This document shows, in pieces, positions 37,649 through 53,066 of a stretch of 64,000 bases of DNA. Position 1 is the stretch's first letter, and each line of letters starts with the position of its first letter. The position numbers were made by a program, and so were the translations under genes. The notes beneath the pieces are model-generated. The model searched no databases and was not told where the DNA came from. It saw only the letters and a list, made by a program, of their open reading frames with translations. Origin of the DNA: Paramecium tetraurelia (taxonomy: Eukaryota > Ciliophora > Oligohymenophorea > Peniculida > Parameciidae); assembly GCF_000165425.1 (NCBI RefSeq), contig NW_001799620.1, positions 135,202-199,201 of the forward strand. Direction: 5' to 3'.

Positions 37649-40600
37649 ATGCTCAATATAATTAACTAAGGTGCTCAAAACGCATTTAGAGTATAAGGCT
37701 TAAAGAAAAGAACCACAATTCATGTGTAGAAGGATAAAAGCATTGATTTAAGAAAAATAAAGGGAAAATTTGTATTTGAACCTTCAAAAACTATATAATC
37801 ATAATTGGATGAATTTTTTGTATCTATAATTGCAATCATAATCTTAGTTAATGCTAAAAAAAAATGGATGGGATAGGAAGTTAGGGATCAAAGGATTTAA
37901 AGGAACTTTTAAGGTTGAACATCTGATCATGATCGAAACAAAACTTAGAGTGTTATTTCCACTAAGAGAGCTAACGATAGTGGATACGCAGATGGATAGA
38001 GAGCATCTAATTATATTGCGATAATGGTTGGCTTGGCTTCAACCAAAAAAGTTGACTCTAGAATTTCAGCAAAATGAGATAGATGATTAGGATTTTGAGG
38101 AATTTATTTACTATTTCTTCGAGAGAGATATTGATCTGAAGAGAGTACTTTCTTTTATTTAATTTAGCTTTACATAATCAGTAATCCAGGAATTTATAAA
38201 GGGCAATTGCTAAAATAACTTCGAGGATATTTAAAGGAAAAAAATAATAAGGATGAATATTATGATTATGAAATGCTGATGAATAAAGACTCTAAGTCAA
38301 TTGCAATTATAAAACTAGAGAAAATATGGACCAACTAAGAAAAGAATACAATAATTTAATAAGCACGAGAAAAAATTGACTAAACTTGCTTTTATTATTT
38401 CAATTTGTAGAAATGCTTCACCGAAAGTAATTATTAAGGTTTCGAACATTTAATTCAATTGACATATGATTTAGACAATTTAGAGTAAATATGTGGGTTA
38501 AACGCATCAGATAATTATTTAGGAACTCTAAATAGTTTCTAATAGACTTGTCAACATTTATCAACTGCAAAGGGCCTACTTGAATTAAAACTTAAATCCC
38601 AAAGATTATTAGATTACTCAACTACAGTATCATCTTTGGTTGGAGATAGGTATGATAAATTAAGAGTCAATTTATTTGACATATAATCAAATAATTAAAT
38701 ACTTGAGAAGACCTTTGGAATTTTGTCTAATGAAATATTTTTGCATTGTAAAGAGGTCGTTTTAGATGGTGTTTTAACATAATAATTAAGCACATTATAT
38801 AAATTAAGTTTTTTAGCTGAAGCAGTCAAAACTAGGACTGATTATTTATAATAAGAAAGTATAAAATGTAAGTGCATAATTTTATTCTAGGTGGTAAATT
38901 ACTTAAACATAACTTTAGAAAGATGAATTTATCAACAGTCGAAAATTATAATAGACATGATCTAGTAGAAAAGTTCCTTCAGAGTGTTATTTTTACTGAA
39001 CATAGCAATATTAAATTAATATGTATTACTTATCGTTATTTATTTATAGACGTCTAAAATTGTGATATTGGCAGAGTGGAAGCTTGGACAAACACCTTTA
39101 GAAAATTTAAGGAGCGAATTATAAAGGAGGAACCAAAGAATCCCTTGCTAAAAAATTACAAATTACCCTTAAAAACTATTATTATGCCAACTTAAACATA
39201 TAGAATGGAACCATAGTATATTAAGAGGTTTTTTTATGAATTCTTTTTTACTAAGAAAGGTGAAATATTAGAAACAAAGACTTTTTATATGGAAAGTTGT
39301 TTTAAATAAAATGGAAGAGAGGAGGGAATTGTGGAAACCTGTGAAGAAATATATAAGAAGATAGAAAATGGAGATGAATCGATGAAAAATGTTGAATATA
39401 CAATTAAAAATGTAAAATTTAAGAGTACAACTTGCGACTTTCGCTTATCTATATATAAATGCCTAATTCTAACTGACCATTTTAAGTTGGAAGAACTAAT
39501 AGTAGATGATGAGGGAATGTCAGAGACCCTTACAGAATATAAAGATGCAACATACGCATATTTCTAAAAATAGCCTTCTGGATTTATTCACAGTTTAAAC
39601 TCGCTGCAATTTATTAGCGTATAATCAATAACTTTTGAGATCTATGAGTTCTTAGAATTATTTGTTTATCATGACTAACTAAGATTAAAAAAATTAATTA
39701 TAAAATCTCTGACATTTGAAGAAAAGAATGAGTAAAAGGAAAATTTTGAAAAAATTATTGAAAGCAAAGATTAAAAATAATTTTAACTTTCAATTAAAGA
39801 ATTGTTGGTAGAGTAAATAAATGAAGATTAGGCTTAAATTAATCTCATTAAATATGTCATTTTTTCAAAATTTCAGAGAATAGAAAAATTGAGTTTAGGT
39901 AACTTTAAACTAGATACTTTTGCTGATTAAATTATTTAGATTATAGAAGAATTATAAATTTAACACCAAAATCAATAAGGAAGCAATCAAAATGTTGATC
40001 AGAATGAAAATTCGTAAGAGAAACCAATAAATGATAAATAAATAAACATAAAGAAAAGTTTTTTTGTTTTTGAAAACTTAAGATATCTCAGTTTAAGCGA
40101 TATTGCAATTACTTCTCAAAAAACATGGAATATTATATTTCAACAGATACTTTTTAACACTTAAATTAAGTTATAAGAGCTTTTTTTACATAAGATTAAT
40201 CTTGATGAAATATTTATTAAAGCTTTAGATGAAGCAACCAAGTCTTTGATTGATACTTAAATAAAAGAAAATTTAGATCAAATCTCTGATACCTCAGACT
40301 TATTGTTATAATATGGGAATCTATTATTGGAAAAACCGTAGGACTTGGTTCTTAAGGGGATATTTGATTTGTAAAAATTATCATTTATTGAATGTAAAAC
40401 AGAAAAAGATGTTTTAACTCCTTTCTTAATTCTCAGTACTTTAAATGAATTGACATTTAAATCCTGTGATGGATTAAACAAATCTATTTAGGAAACATAA
40501 GAAAAATTTAACAAAAACCCTGACTATCAAAAATTCAATCTTGTTTCAATCCAAACTTTAGTTTTTGAGAAAATTACCTTAGAAGAGCAATAATTTTAAT

Positions 40601-43600
40601 GGTTTTTGGATGAAGTTGTTTTTAACAAAGATAGATAATAAGTTAAGAATTTAACTTTTAATAATTGCAATTTGAATGATAATTTATTGAGTATTTTAAC
40701 TAATTAGATCAAAAAAATTAAGAGTATTGCAACATCATTTAGGAGATATTATAATTTACGATCAATAAATCTTCAAGAAAATCCAAACATCAGTGAAGCT
40801 GCTTGGGTCGACTTTTTTAATAAGTTGATGGAATAAAAAGCTCAAATTTAATTGGAATAAAATAAGAAAGAAGAGAAGAAGAAAGATCTTTTTGTTATAC
40901 AAAGTGACAATGAAGAAAATGAAGATGATATTGATTCTAAAAATGTTCTAAATAATAAGAAAGAAGACTAGCAATAAGATAATGAAGATTTCTAATAAAA
41001 GGAAGATAGGATTGATAAAATAGCTATTTCAAATGCTGATTTTGTATATAAGAATGAACTTTAAATTAAGGATAAATTGATCAACAATTTTGAAATATTT
41101 AAGCCTTCATTTCCTTCAAATTTACAATAGGTCTCTATAAATCTAGAGTTTAATGGCATTAAAGAATAGGAAAGAAAGGATAAACTTTATTACAACATAA
41201 TTGTTGGCTTAATTATTAATGCTGAAAGCTAAGTTGACAATATTAAACTTACAGGTACTGATTTAACTATGTTTATGTCAAACGTTTAAAAAGCCTAGTA
41301 ATTGATATAAATACTAGTGAATAATTGTTATAAAGGTGATGTTAAAGATTTTAAAAGTAAAATTTAAAAAATAGAATTCAATTTTAAAACTGCAACTGAG
41401 AATGATGTCAAATTGTTTGTAAAAACATTTATTTGTTCAACTCATATTTAATTAAAGTCGCTAGAATTATCTGCACCCGATAATCAAGGCATAATTTCAT
41501 AGATCTTAAGTTAATTGCCTAATAGATCTGAATATGTGTTAGAGACTTTAAAGTTGAATTTCAAAGAAAAATTAACTGAAGGAGAAACATTTTAATTTTT
41601 TGAAAAAGTAATTTTAGGAACTGTTCTACCAATAAAAGTTCTGAAATTGGGAAGAGATATTTCATTCTCTCCTGCATATTTCTCAGAACTGTTGCTTAAT
41701 TAATAAACTATTCCTTTAGAACATTATGCTATTTCAATTTCAGATGAGGAAGAGTAATTATAGATTCATTCATAATTTTTAGAATTGCTATATTAATTCA
41801 ACTGTAAAATAAAAATATTAGATATCAACAAAACCAAAGATATGAACAAACTTTTAGCAAAGTTGATTGAAAATAAAATTTAGAATCAAAATTCAGAGTC
41901 ACTTTTAGAAGAGCTTTATATATATGGATAAATTAACGTTGACGTTAAATTTTTAACTTTCCTATTTTCATTGCTTAAAAATCTTAAATTACTTAAGTTG
42001 GATGATATATCTTTAGAAAATAAAGATGAAATTGAAAATTTTTTTAAGGATTATAAATTAGAGTTTTAATAAAGAGAGAACAGTTAGTTAGAAGTAAAAA
42101 AAATAAAAGGAGATGCATCACAATCTTTTTTAGAAAATTTTGTATTAAATGATAAAACTGGATTCAGCAACATTTTCTTAAAAAGTCATGAGTTACTCAC
42201 AAACTTCCCTGCTTTAAATAATATTTCTAAAATCAAATTACTCAAATTAGATATGGGGTTATTATATAATTCTTCAACTTAATTAAATGAAAAAGCGTTG
42301 ACATTAATTGGATAGAAGTTTATCTATAATGAGGAAAGCAATTGTGAAGACCTCTTATTGTATTAACTACATTTAAAAGTTCCAGGTGTTAAGGCTTTAA
42401 CTAGTCCTGCACAGAAATTTAGAGAAGATATAGAGGCTTAGAAAAGGCAAAGTACCTGTCAATTAAAATTAAAAACTGTCGTCTTTTATTATTCTTTATA
42501 TGTTTTAGACGAAGGACATGAATTGCTAATGAAGGATTTGTTTTTCTTTGAATATATAAATTTAGAAAGGCATTAAATACAAGTATCTAATTTCAACAAT
42601 GCTAATTGTAAATCAGTGTACACAAATGGTAAGAACTGGTTGAAATTCTAATAGCAGCATAATAGATAGTATAAAAATGAATATCCTATAAAATATATTG
42701 ATTTTGGTAGAAATGAATTTGTTTCAGAGAAATAAGTATGGACTGATTTCCTCAACTTTTCTGTTTTTTCAGATTAAATGCCTCATTTAGAAACCTTCAA
42801 TATGCACTTTATGGCAATTAATGATTTAATTACTGAATATATTGTGGAAAATGCCTTAAATTATCTCAATAAAAAACCAAAGAACTTTAAGCTTCCAGTT
42901 AAGAAGATAAATTTCTCTCAAAATAACTCTTTGACTAAAATTGGATGGTAGAATATATTTGAGAACTTCTTCTTGCATCCTAAAGTAGATCTAATAGAGC
43001 TTAATATGATTAGTACAATGTTGGATTCTTAGGAGAAACTTGATGTCATCTATAATGCATTCAAATAACGTGCAGATAGAACCCCTAGTAAAAAATTGCC
43101 AATGCAAATGTTTCTTTGTTACAATGTCACCTTAAAAGACATGATCAAACCCTATTTGTCGACTCCTCCTCCTGATTATAAACCTCCTTCTCATTTACCA
43201 GTAGCTATTGATTATGAGGCTTGGAAGTATGGAGTTTATGATGGTATTCCAGAAGAGTTTGGAGAGAAAGTCCTCACATATTAAAGAATATTTTATCAGC
43301 ATTCAGAATTTATAGAGACAAGTAAATGGAAGGAATACGAGGATGTTAAATTTGCCCCATATCATCTAGATTTTAGCGAACATTATTTGAAAAAAATGAA
43401 CACTTACTTCAAATAGCATTAAATTAAAAACCCATAAATCTATTTGAATCTTAATACACTCAAAGAATTTTCGTCAATTTTCAGATACCGCAGAGAAAAA
43501 CCAGGAAAACCTTTTCCTTATTAAATTGTCTTCTAAAATGATACTTATAGATTTCTAAAGAGTAGAGAGAGCATTATATACAAAATTAATTTAATTTAGA

Positions 43601-45310
43601 GTGAATTTTCAAATCTAGAGTTGATTAGTTAGGATGATGTAATTACAATTTGGAAATCAGTTAAAACTTGGAAGTCATCAATAGATTAAATATAGATTGA
43701 ATATTCATTGAATGATAATCTTTGTGAGGAAATGATAAGATAAGGATTTTCAGAGAAGGACATAATTTAGTTAGTTAGAATTATACCTCCCAAGTCAATA
43801 AGAATACAAGGAGGATTAAGTTTACCAGCTGTTAAAGGATTGTATTCTATACTTTACGATACTCATTACTTCCAATATTCTGTTATTAATTACGGTTTTG
43901 ATTCATTTTTAAATACAGGTATTGGTTATGCTTTGAGAGAGACTGCATACAGTTATTAAGACAAAAATCTTTTTAGTAACAAGATGAAGAAGATGTTTTA
44001 CACTATATTTAACTTTTTTGTTTCTAAAGCCCAAAAATTTGAGTTTGATGATGAAATTCACAATCTAAATACTTATCTATCAAATAGAAAGTTGTTCTTC
44101 TTTTTGATTGCTTTTAATAATGTGTTGTTTTGGGCAGTTACATTGATATCACCCTTCTTTTTCACACATTATTATAATGGAGACACAGAACCTGAGTAAT
44201 AGGCTTATTATTGTGTAGCTGGAACTAGTAAAGAAGCAAATTATGTTTATTATGGTTTTGCTGCATTTTCTGCATTAATTGAAGCATTTCTATTTTATCA
44301 ATTTTAATTGCAAATTCCTAACCACATTGAAAAATTAGAGCTCAAAATCGAAAAAATTGACGAAGAGTAAGAATTAAGATAACCATAGACAATCAATTAA
44401 GAATAGGATGTCAAAAAAAATTAAATCGCCCCATAATTATTTGATCGAGCAAAAAAAACTTATATTGATGTTTAAAAGGCCTTTTAAGTGCAATAAAAGA
44501 AAATCGCAGAATCTAAATTCTTGCAAGTTTTCTTAGTGCTTCTAAACTTAGCCTTTTCGTAATTATATAAATTTGACCTCTTTAATGATGTTGTGTTTAT
44601 CTTAACTTGCTTTTATTGTGATGAAAGCATACTATTCATTTTAACTCTTCTGATCACATCAATCACTTAAGGAATTTATATACTTTAGTTTTTGTATCTG
44701 TTATATATAAGAATTACTTAAACAGATACAACAGCCAAAATTTTATCGACGAAATTTATCAATGATATCTATTAGATAGCATTTCTGGGGAGAAACCAAG
44801 CTCTCAGTTAGCAATTAGATAAAGTTGCACCCTATAATGTTTCCATAATCCCTAATATCTGGCTGACAAGAACTTTTCTGTCAGATTATGCTGGAAGGAG
44901 CATGAGTAATCCGATTAAAGCATATTTTATGTAGTTTATGCTTGAAGATATGCCTTAAACAGCTTTATAAGCATATTTTGTTGTCAAATAAGGTTTGAAA
45001 TAAGGCAGTCTAAATTCATAAGTTATTTTCATAATAGTTATTTCGATTTACAACTTTATGTCGTCATTTTATCTGTAAGTTTTATAATTTATATTTTAGA
45101 TTTATGTCCATAAGACCATCAACGTTGAGTTAGGACGACTTTGATAAATTGTCTAAGATTAAGAAGAATAAATACTTAGAGATGAAAGAGCAACATTTAA
45201 TGGAAGAAGAGAAACAATTGAAGATATATTCAGAGTTGTACTCAAACCCCTCAAGAGTAGCCTCACCTATAAAATAAAACTAGGATGAGGAACATGAATA
45301 GTTGTTATGA
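37649..45310 (+). CDS. Giant repeat protein with C-terminal membrane domain
   Basis: Predicted 2,520 residues; introns at 37820-37847, 38145-38167, 38868-38890 and 45075-45099, giving an exact multiple of three. The first ~2,100 residues are built of irregular leucine-rich units (for example LEELIVDDEGMSETL, LRYLSLSDIAITS, LKNLKLLKLDDISLE), consistent with ribonuclease-inhibitor-like leucine-rich repeats, with acidic Gln-rich inserts. The C-terminal ~450 residues contain several membrane spans (FFFLIAFNNVLFWAVTLISP; FILTLLITSITQGIYILQFL) and the motif MQFMLEDMPQTALQAYF. That motif resembles the ED-PQL-LQ segment of XK-related scramblase-like proteins. Function unknown. It ends with a charged cytosolic tail. 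The repeat and XKR readings are by eye only. Confidence 0.75.
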
Positions 45311-45451
45311 AAGATTATTTATAAGAAATTGAATGTTATTTGTGTTAATCATTATAAATTATGTTATAAAAAATCGTTTCGATATGAAAACGGATAGTTG
45401 ATATAAAGTGATTAGGTTGATTGATAGAGGAGTTTAGCAATAATTAAATAA

Positions 45452-46578
45452 ATGAAGATTGCCATATTGCTTATTTTAGCTGTTTCACTCAATGCAGTCT
45501 CAACAGACTTGAATAGATAGGCCTAGAAGCACGTTGATGCCTTAATGAAAACAAATTGGGGACAAACCATCTTGCAATTGGCTGAATTGCATGCTCACAC
45601 AGGAGGAGTTTTATAAGACTTGGTAGGAGCAATTGAAGAAATGATTTAATAAATGTAAGATGAATTGGATGAAGTCGAATACAATTACGGAGTTAGAACA
45701 AATGAACACAACTCATTATCATTATAATATACTTAAGAGGTTTAAGATGCTGATATTGGTATGTGATTTAAATTTAAATTAAGACATCTAAAGAAGTGCT
45801 GATACATTGGAGAATTTGCTTTATCCAAGAAGAGAATAACTCAAGAGCAAGATCTAATAATTGATTGATTACTAAGAATTCAATAGAAAGAATGTCGATG
45901 AAGAAACATTGATCAGAGAATAAGAACATGATGCTTTCGAAGCTTAAATCGCTGAATTCAACGATGCAGTTGGTGCCACTGATGATGCCTTGAACTTGTT
46001 GAGCACATTGACCAACCCATCATTGGTTTAGATTCAAAAATTCTAAATCAATTTGAGAAAGATTGAAGCCAGAATCCAACCACATTCATAACACCAAACC
46101 TTAATCAAAGCTTTGATCACCTTGGCTTCAGAATAAAACTTCTCAGACTAAGGAATCATCAAATAAATCGTTGACAAATTGAATGAATTCAGAAATGCTG
46201 TCGTTGATGCCATCAATGCTGCTACTGCTTAAGAAGCCTAAGATGTTCAAGACTACGAAGACAGAATTGAATAGTTGGATGCCGAATATGCTGAATTCTA
46301 AAGATAAATTACTAAAGTTACCATTGACTTGAATGCTACTTAAGGTAATTATCAATAAAATGAAAATAGAAAAAATTGAACAATTTTTATCATTCCAAGC
46401 CTAAAGATAATCTGACAGAAACACTGCTTAAGCTTTACTTGATTTGGAGAATGAACAATATGCTGATGACACCTAAATTTACACTGACTTAAAGAACAAA
46501 TTGATCAGAGACATTCAAGTGACTGAGGAAGCTTTCAGTTTAGTCAAGAGTGTTGACTTTAGCAAAATTAAAGTCTGA
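45452..46578 (+). CDS. Trichocyst matrix protein
   Basis: Predicted 358 residues; introns at 45759-45783 and 46345-46369. It starts with a signal peptide (MKIAILLILAVSLNAVS), followed by a short pro-region and long amphipathic helices rich in Gln, Asp and Glu. Segments such as DDALNLLSTLTNPSLVQIQK and VTEEAFSLVKSV are typical of the Paramecium TMP (T1/T2/T4) family. These precursors are cleaved and packed into the crystalline core of trichocysts, secretory organelles that expand explosively on Ca2+-triggered exocytosis. TMPs occur as large multigene families, so paralogues elsewhere are expected. Base composition is less AT-rich than its neighbours, as usual for a highly expressed gene. Confidence 0.9.
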
Positions 46579-46698
46579 TTGAATATATTAATAACATTAA
46601 TAATTATTAATAGATATTTCTAGAAATAAATTTTAATTGTAGTTTAAAAGACATAGTTTTATGTTGATTAGAAATAAAAATTAATTTGAGGTAATTAA

Positions 46699-48778
<2,080 letters not shown>

Positions 48779-48861
48779 TATATATTATGTTATTAATGTT
48801 GTACAAATCTATTATTCTATTTTTAAAATACAAATTCTAAATATTTATAATCAAAAGTTGT

Positions 48862-49899
48862 TCATTGTAAAAAGTCATTATTGAAGGTTTATTGTTATTA
48901 CTATTATTATTGCTATTACTAATACTATTAGTATAATTGTTATTATTATTATTATGTTAATTATTACCATTATTGTTATTATTACTATTATTACTATTAT
49001 TGTTATTATTATTACAATTATTACTATTACTAATATTATTGCTATTATTATTACTATTACTATAACAATTATTATTATTATTACGAGAACTATTACTATT
49101 ATGCTTATTATACCAACTCTTCTTTCAATTTCCACCATCTACCATTACCTATAAATTATGTTACTCCTATCTCTTATAGTCTTGTTCTCAATCCTTTATC
49201 ACTTGTGACAACTGTAGTTTAGCTATTATTTTAACCTTGACACAATTTAACTATCAAATCATCTGCTATTTCTGGATAAGCTGACTAAATGCTAAAATTG
49301 ATAAATTTTTAATTATTTAGGATTTTAAATGTTGTTATTTTGTCCTACTACCTTAACTCATGAAAATATTTGAAGGGCTCATATTTTGATAATTTTTATC
49401 TTATTTTTTCAATTTTATTCATTTTATAAACATCCCATATTAAGTGAACTTCATCGAGTTATTATTCATTCAATTAGAACCAAACCAATATGATTTTTAA
49501 TACATTTTTGATTTATTTTTTAGGTTAGCCTCTAAATTTATTCCACTAATGACATGCATACTTAATATTATTACAATCTATGTATAATATTTTTGTATTG
49601 GATATGATTTAAATGATATTCTATTCGATAATTTACTATCTTCCTTCATTTTAATCATTTAATGATTAGACAACTTGATCAACATTCCAATTGTACCTCT
49701 TTAATAATCTGTAATTTTTTTTATGATCACAAAACCCCATACTTTAAAGTTATGCAAAATGTGGAGTGCCATGCGAATGTTATTATTAATGAGTTTGGTA
49801 ATATTGCTAATTTTAAGGGAGAGGTTATTTAAATTGAGATAGCCATTATTGTTGTTCTAAGTAAAGAGGATGGAGATTATTATTTTATTAATTATTCAT
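48862..49899 (-). CDS. UBA and NYN-type nuclease protein with polyglutamine tail
   Basis: Predicted 345 residues without introns. After a Gln-rich start, residues ~60-95 resemble a UBA ubiquitin-binding helix bundle (MGFCDHKKNYRLLKRYNWN then VDQVVQSLN). Residues ~115-280 resemble an NYN/PIN-like RNase domain: ILYIDCNNIKYACHQW, DEVHLIWDVYKMN, TTVVTSDKGLRTRLQEIGVT and FIGNGRWWKLKEEL, with Asp residues in the positions expected for metal binding (Asp of YIDCNN, Asp of TSDKG). The C-terminal ~80 residues are mostly Gln, encoded by runs of TAA and TAG, ending TFNNDFLQ. UBA-NYN pairing would couple RNA cleavage to ubiquitin, as in animal N4BP1/KHNYN. Both domain calls are by eye. Confidence 0.72.
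48893..49116 (-). repeat. TAA/TAG trinucleotide microsatellite coding polyglutamine
   Basis: A run of imperfect TTA/CTA/TTG units on the plus strand, equal to TAA/TAG/CAA on the minus strand. In the ciliate code it spells about 70 nearly continuous glutamines with rare Tyr, Leu and Trp. It lies in frame with the nuclease gene and so is part of that protein, although it would look like noncoding AT repeat in the standard code. Such tracts usually vary in length between strains. Confidence 0.8.
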
Positions 49900-50207
49900 A
49901 TTAAAATTAAAATTACAAAAACTTAGAATTAGAGTATTTACATCAAGTTTTATCATAATTAGATTGATTCCATTTAATAATATATAAAAGCAAAGAATAG
50001 AACTAAATAAAATAAACATAGCTCATAATGTATTAAGTGAATATTAGTTATATTAACTACGCTGTAGATGATCAAGATGAATATTTCATAAGAAATTAAA
50101 ATAGATCTTGCATTTGAATTCAATCTGATTCGATAACTTAGGTAATTGACTCTTCTCATAAATGAAGATTTATAACAAAACTATCAATATTAACAATTTA
50201 TATTTAA

Positions 50208-51531
50208 TCAATTTTTGTAAATTCTAATTTGCTATGAGATCTTCATTTTGCAAATTGGACATAATTACAAATTTTTACTACATTTGAAACAAGTAGAATT
50301 GTGCTTACAAGGTAGACAAAGTGCATCTCGTTCATTTTCATTACATAGTGTACAAAAATTGTTTTCATTATAATTTATACTGAATTTATCTAATTGACAA
50401 AGGTATTAGTTAACTGTTCCAATCCTGATGACAGTCATTTCATCATCTATGGTGAGTGGGTAATTTTAACTTGGTTTTCCATCTTCAGATAACCTTAACC
50501 AAGTTCTAAATTAATTAATAAATTAATATGTACCCATTAGTAGAGGAATGATCTTCAATAGTTACATTTTCATCAACTAAATAAAATTTAGCATGCAAAT
50601 TAGAAAGATGATGATCCTCAGGAAATGCAATATCAGCATTAGCCTTTCTACCAAAGGTGACTGAAGTTTTGTCTTGATTAAGATGAAAACTAATTTGTTC
50701 TTCGCAGTTTGGTCCTTCAAGAACAAGGAGTCCAAGGTGAATGCCATTGGAGACCTCTTCCAATTGAGAGACTTGAAATAAATTGCTGCCAAGTTCGATT
50801 AACATACCTAGGAACAGGTTCATTCGTTTTTAAATTTTTATATATGTTCCTGTGGTGCTTCCGATATCCCTAATATAAAACTATAAATAGTCATTACAAA
50901 GAGATATACCTTAGAATCTTAGTATGTAATCTCAGCATGAAATCTACTAATATTTTCTTCCAAAATAAGAATTTAATTGCTTGAATGTCTTCCAATCTTT
51001 GCACCAGCTTGTTTGACGCAATAGAAATTGTTTTATTAACTCTCTAGAGGTTATAAGATGAGTTGATTTTCAATTAAATTGGTCATTTTGTTCTGAGAAC
51101 TATATAACTCATCATATTGATTAATGATTGATTAGCATTATTTTTCTTAACAAGCATTTACATTCTTTTAGAGAGTGAATTCTTCATTGGGCTATTTTTT
51201 TATGGTATTTAACTTAATTTAACATAAGTATATGCTATATTCTTTCAACCCTGTTGATATCCCTACCGATTAGATAATGGTTACAATTCATTAACTTTTT
51301 TTTGATTATTTTCTAGCTGATTCCCAATTCTTCTTCCAAATCGTTCTCCGTTATTTCTTCCAGAATGGAGCCATCGATTGAGCAATTCACTAAGATAGAA
51401 CAAGGAAACAACATACCAAACTTGTCCTCCATCTAACCCAGTCCAATAAATTGGAGCCAAATAACAACATCAGACACTTGCCATTTCTTGGGTTCTTTTG
51501 GCAAGAGTAAATAAAGAGAATCATAATCCAT
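50208..51531 (-). CDS. SAM-FHA-FHA-RING protein
   Basis: Predicted 405 residues; introns at 51390-51416, 51192-51213, 50881-50909 and 50506-50533. Four modules can be read in order. SAM domain, residues ~15-80: KKWQVSDVVIWLQFIGLGQM, then SIDGSILEEITENDLEEELG. First FHA: GAKIGRHSSNQILI, SRFHAEI, RDIGSTTGTYI. Second FHA: VTFGRKANADIAFPEDHHLS, LHAKFY, EDHSSTNGTWL. RING-type finger at the end: CTLCNENERDALCLPCKH, then TCFKCSKNL and CPICKMKI. FHA domains read phosphothreonine and RING fingers bind E2 enzymes. It therefore looks like an E3 ligase directed to phosphorylated targets, somewhat like CHFR/RNF8 but with an extra FHA and a SAM. All four introns are needed to complete the domains. Confidence 0.86.
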
Positions 51532-51590
51532 TTATAAAATATTAATATTCCCGAGCTAATCCAGTTTTATTTAGTGAGAAAAATAAAAGA

Positions 51591-53029
51591 TCATTTAATA
51601 AAGGCTATCACAATTGTAATATCGTCTATGACTTCGTCCTCTCTTTACCAAGCCTCCCTTGCTAACTAAACCAATTTTTAACAAGCTCCTTGGCTGTCAT
51701 CCCTTTTGTAATATTCATAAACAGTCTCAACAACTTATTCATTAGACAGAAATCTAAAACATAACAATAATGATATACTCCCAAATTCCATCCGAAGCAA
51801 CAACAATAAACTTGTCGCATGGCAAAAGAGAATGCTTAAAAATTTCAGGTTCACAAATTACTCCAACTTAACTGGCAACATAATCCCCAAAACTCCTTGA
51901 CATAGCTAACCCAGGCACATCTTCATCCTACTTCCAAACTCTTGCTGGTCCTATAGGATTTCCGTCTTCGTCACTGTAAGCCTATACTCTCCCTCCTCTT
52001 TAAAGAATCCGAGCCTATTCCAAAAAGCAATCTGGCTTATGATCTTTCGATAATTCTATAACAGATAGTTTGTTATCGAATCTGCCAATGATGGCTCTAC
52101 TATCTCCAATATTTGCACAATATAACACATTATCAAAAGACAACACAATAACAGTTGTTGCCCCAGAGTATGTTATATCAATTCCACTATCCATCAATTC
52201 GTCGCTTGTTTACAAAAAACAATTTTTGAGCACCAAATTAATTTACTTATCTCTTTCATAACATGTAGTCAAATTGACTACTCCCTATTCTACGAATTGA
52301 GGAAGTACTTCTCTTAAAAACTAGGCTACTTAATGACCATTTGTGCCATGTCCATCAGAAACTTGAATATACCAATCATTTTCTCTATTACAAAATCTTT
52401 AAATTAATTTGTAAATATCTTAATTTGTTTTAGTTTATCCATTGTAGAGCATACCTGCAGCACTTTGTCCATGTGCTTTCGCTATTTACAATTGCATTGT
52501 AGAGATGTCTGGATTGCTGATTGAACGAGGTCCCTTAAATAATTTAGGCTTTAGTATTAACTATTGTTATTATTTAGTCATTTCCATTAATTTTTAATAC
52601 TTTTTCTGAATCGTTTATTAGTTATAAAGATCTTTTGGTTATTAAATTTGAGATTGTTTATTTTCGCATTTGTCTTATTTAATTTTTAGTAGCAAAGAGA
52701 GAGCACTTGTTGAAAGATTCTAGGAGTTCTCCTTAGTTTCAATTAATTTGCTATTTTAACGTGCATGGGTTTTCTTTAATAAAACACTACTCACATCTTT
52801 GAAATCCTTTCCACTCGCAGGCCTAGACTTTTTTGCTTCTATTTTTGAAGTTCCCCCGCTATTTCTGTTACTGGAAACTAAATATCTAATTTTTATAACA
52901 ATCACATCCTTACTTATTGGCTGTCACTATAGGGGATTTTAAGCGAGCCTGTTATTCTTGCTCGTTCTTCCTTTTCAATAAACTAGCATATAATTTATCT
53001 GGTGATATTTACGAAACCTTCTATTTCAT
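51591..53029 (-). CDS. PP2C-family protein phosphatase
   Basis: Predicted 461 residues; introns at 52886-52913 and 51754-51778. The N-terminal ~180 residues are basic and unstructured. The catalytic domain carries the PPM/PP2C metal motifs: VSDGHGTNGHQVA, SGATTVIVLSFDN, CANIGDSRAIIG, LAMSRSFGDYVAS, VVASDGIWEF and IDDITIVIAFI, with the aspartates that bind Mg/Mn. It should dephosphorylate Ser/Thr. The missing AMSRSFGD-like residues are all present, so the enzyme is probably active. The substrate is unknown. Confidence 0.92.
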
Positions 53030-53066
53030 CTAATATTTTGTTAGTTAAATATAATTTATTATTATT

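Noticed and set aside
48893-49116. Possible CRISPR array or tandem satellite
   Set aside because: Units are imperfect trinucleotides without spacers, in a eukaryotic coding sequence.
48878-49154. Hydrophobic Ile/Val ORFs on both strands over the microsatellite
   Set aside because: They are shadow frames of the TAA/TAG polyglutamine tract; the in-frame minus reading joins the nuclease domain.
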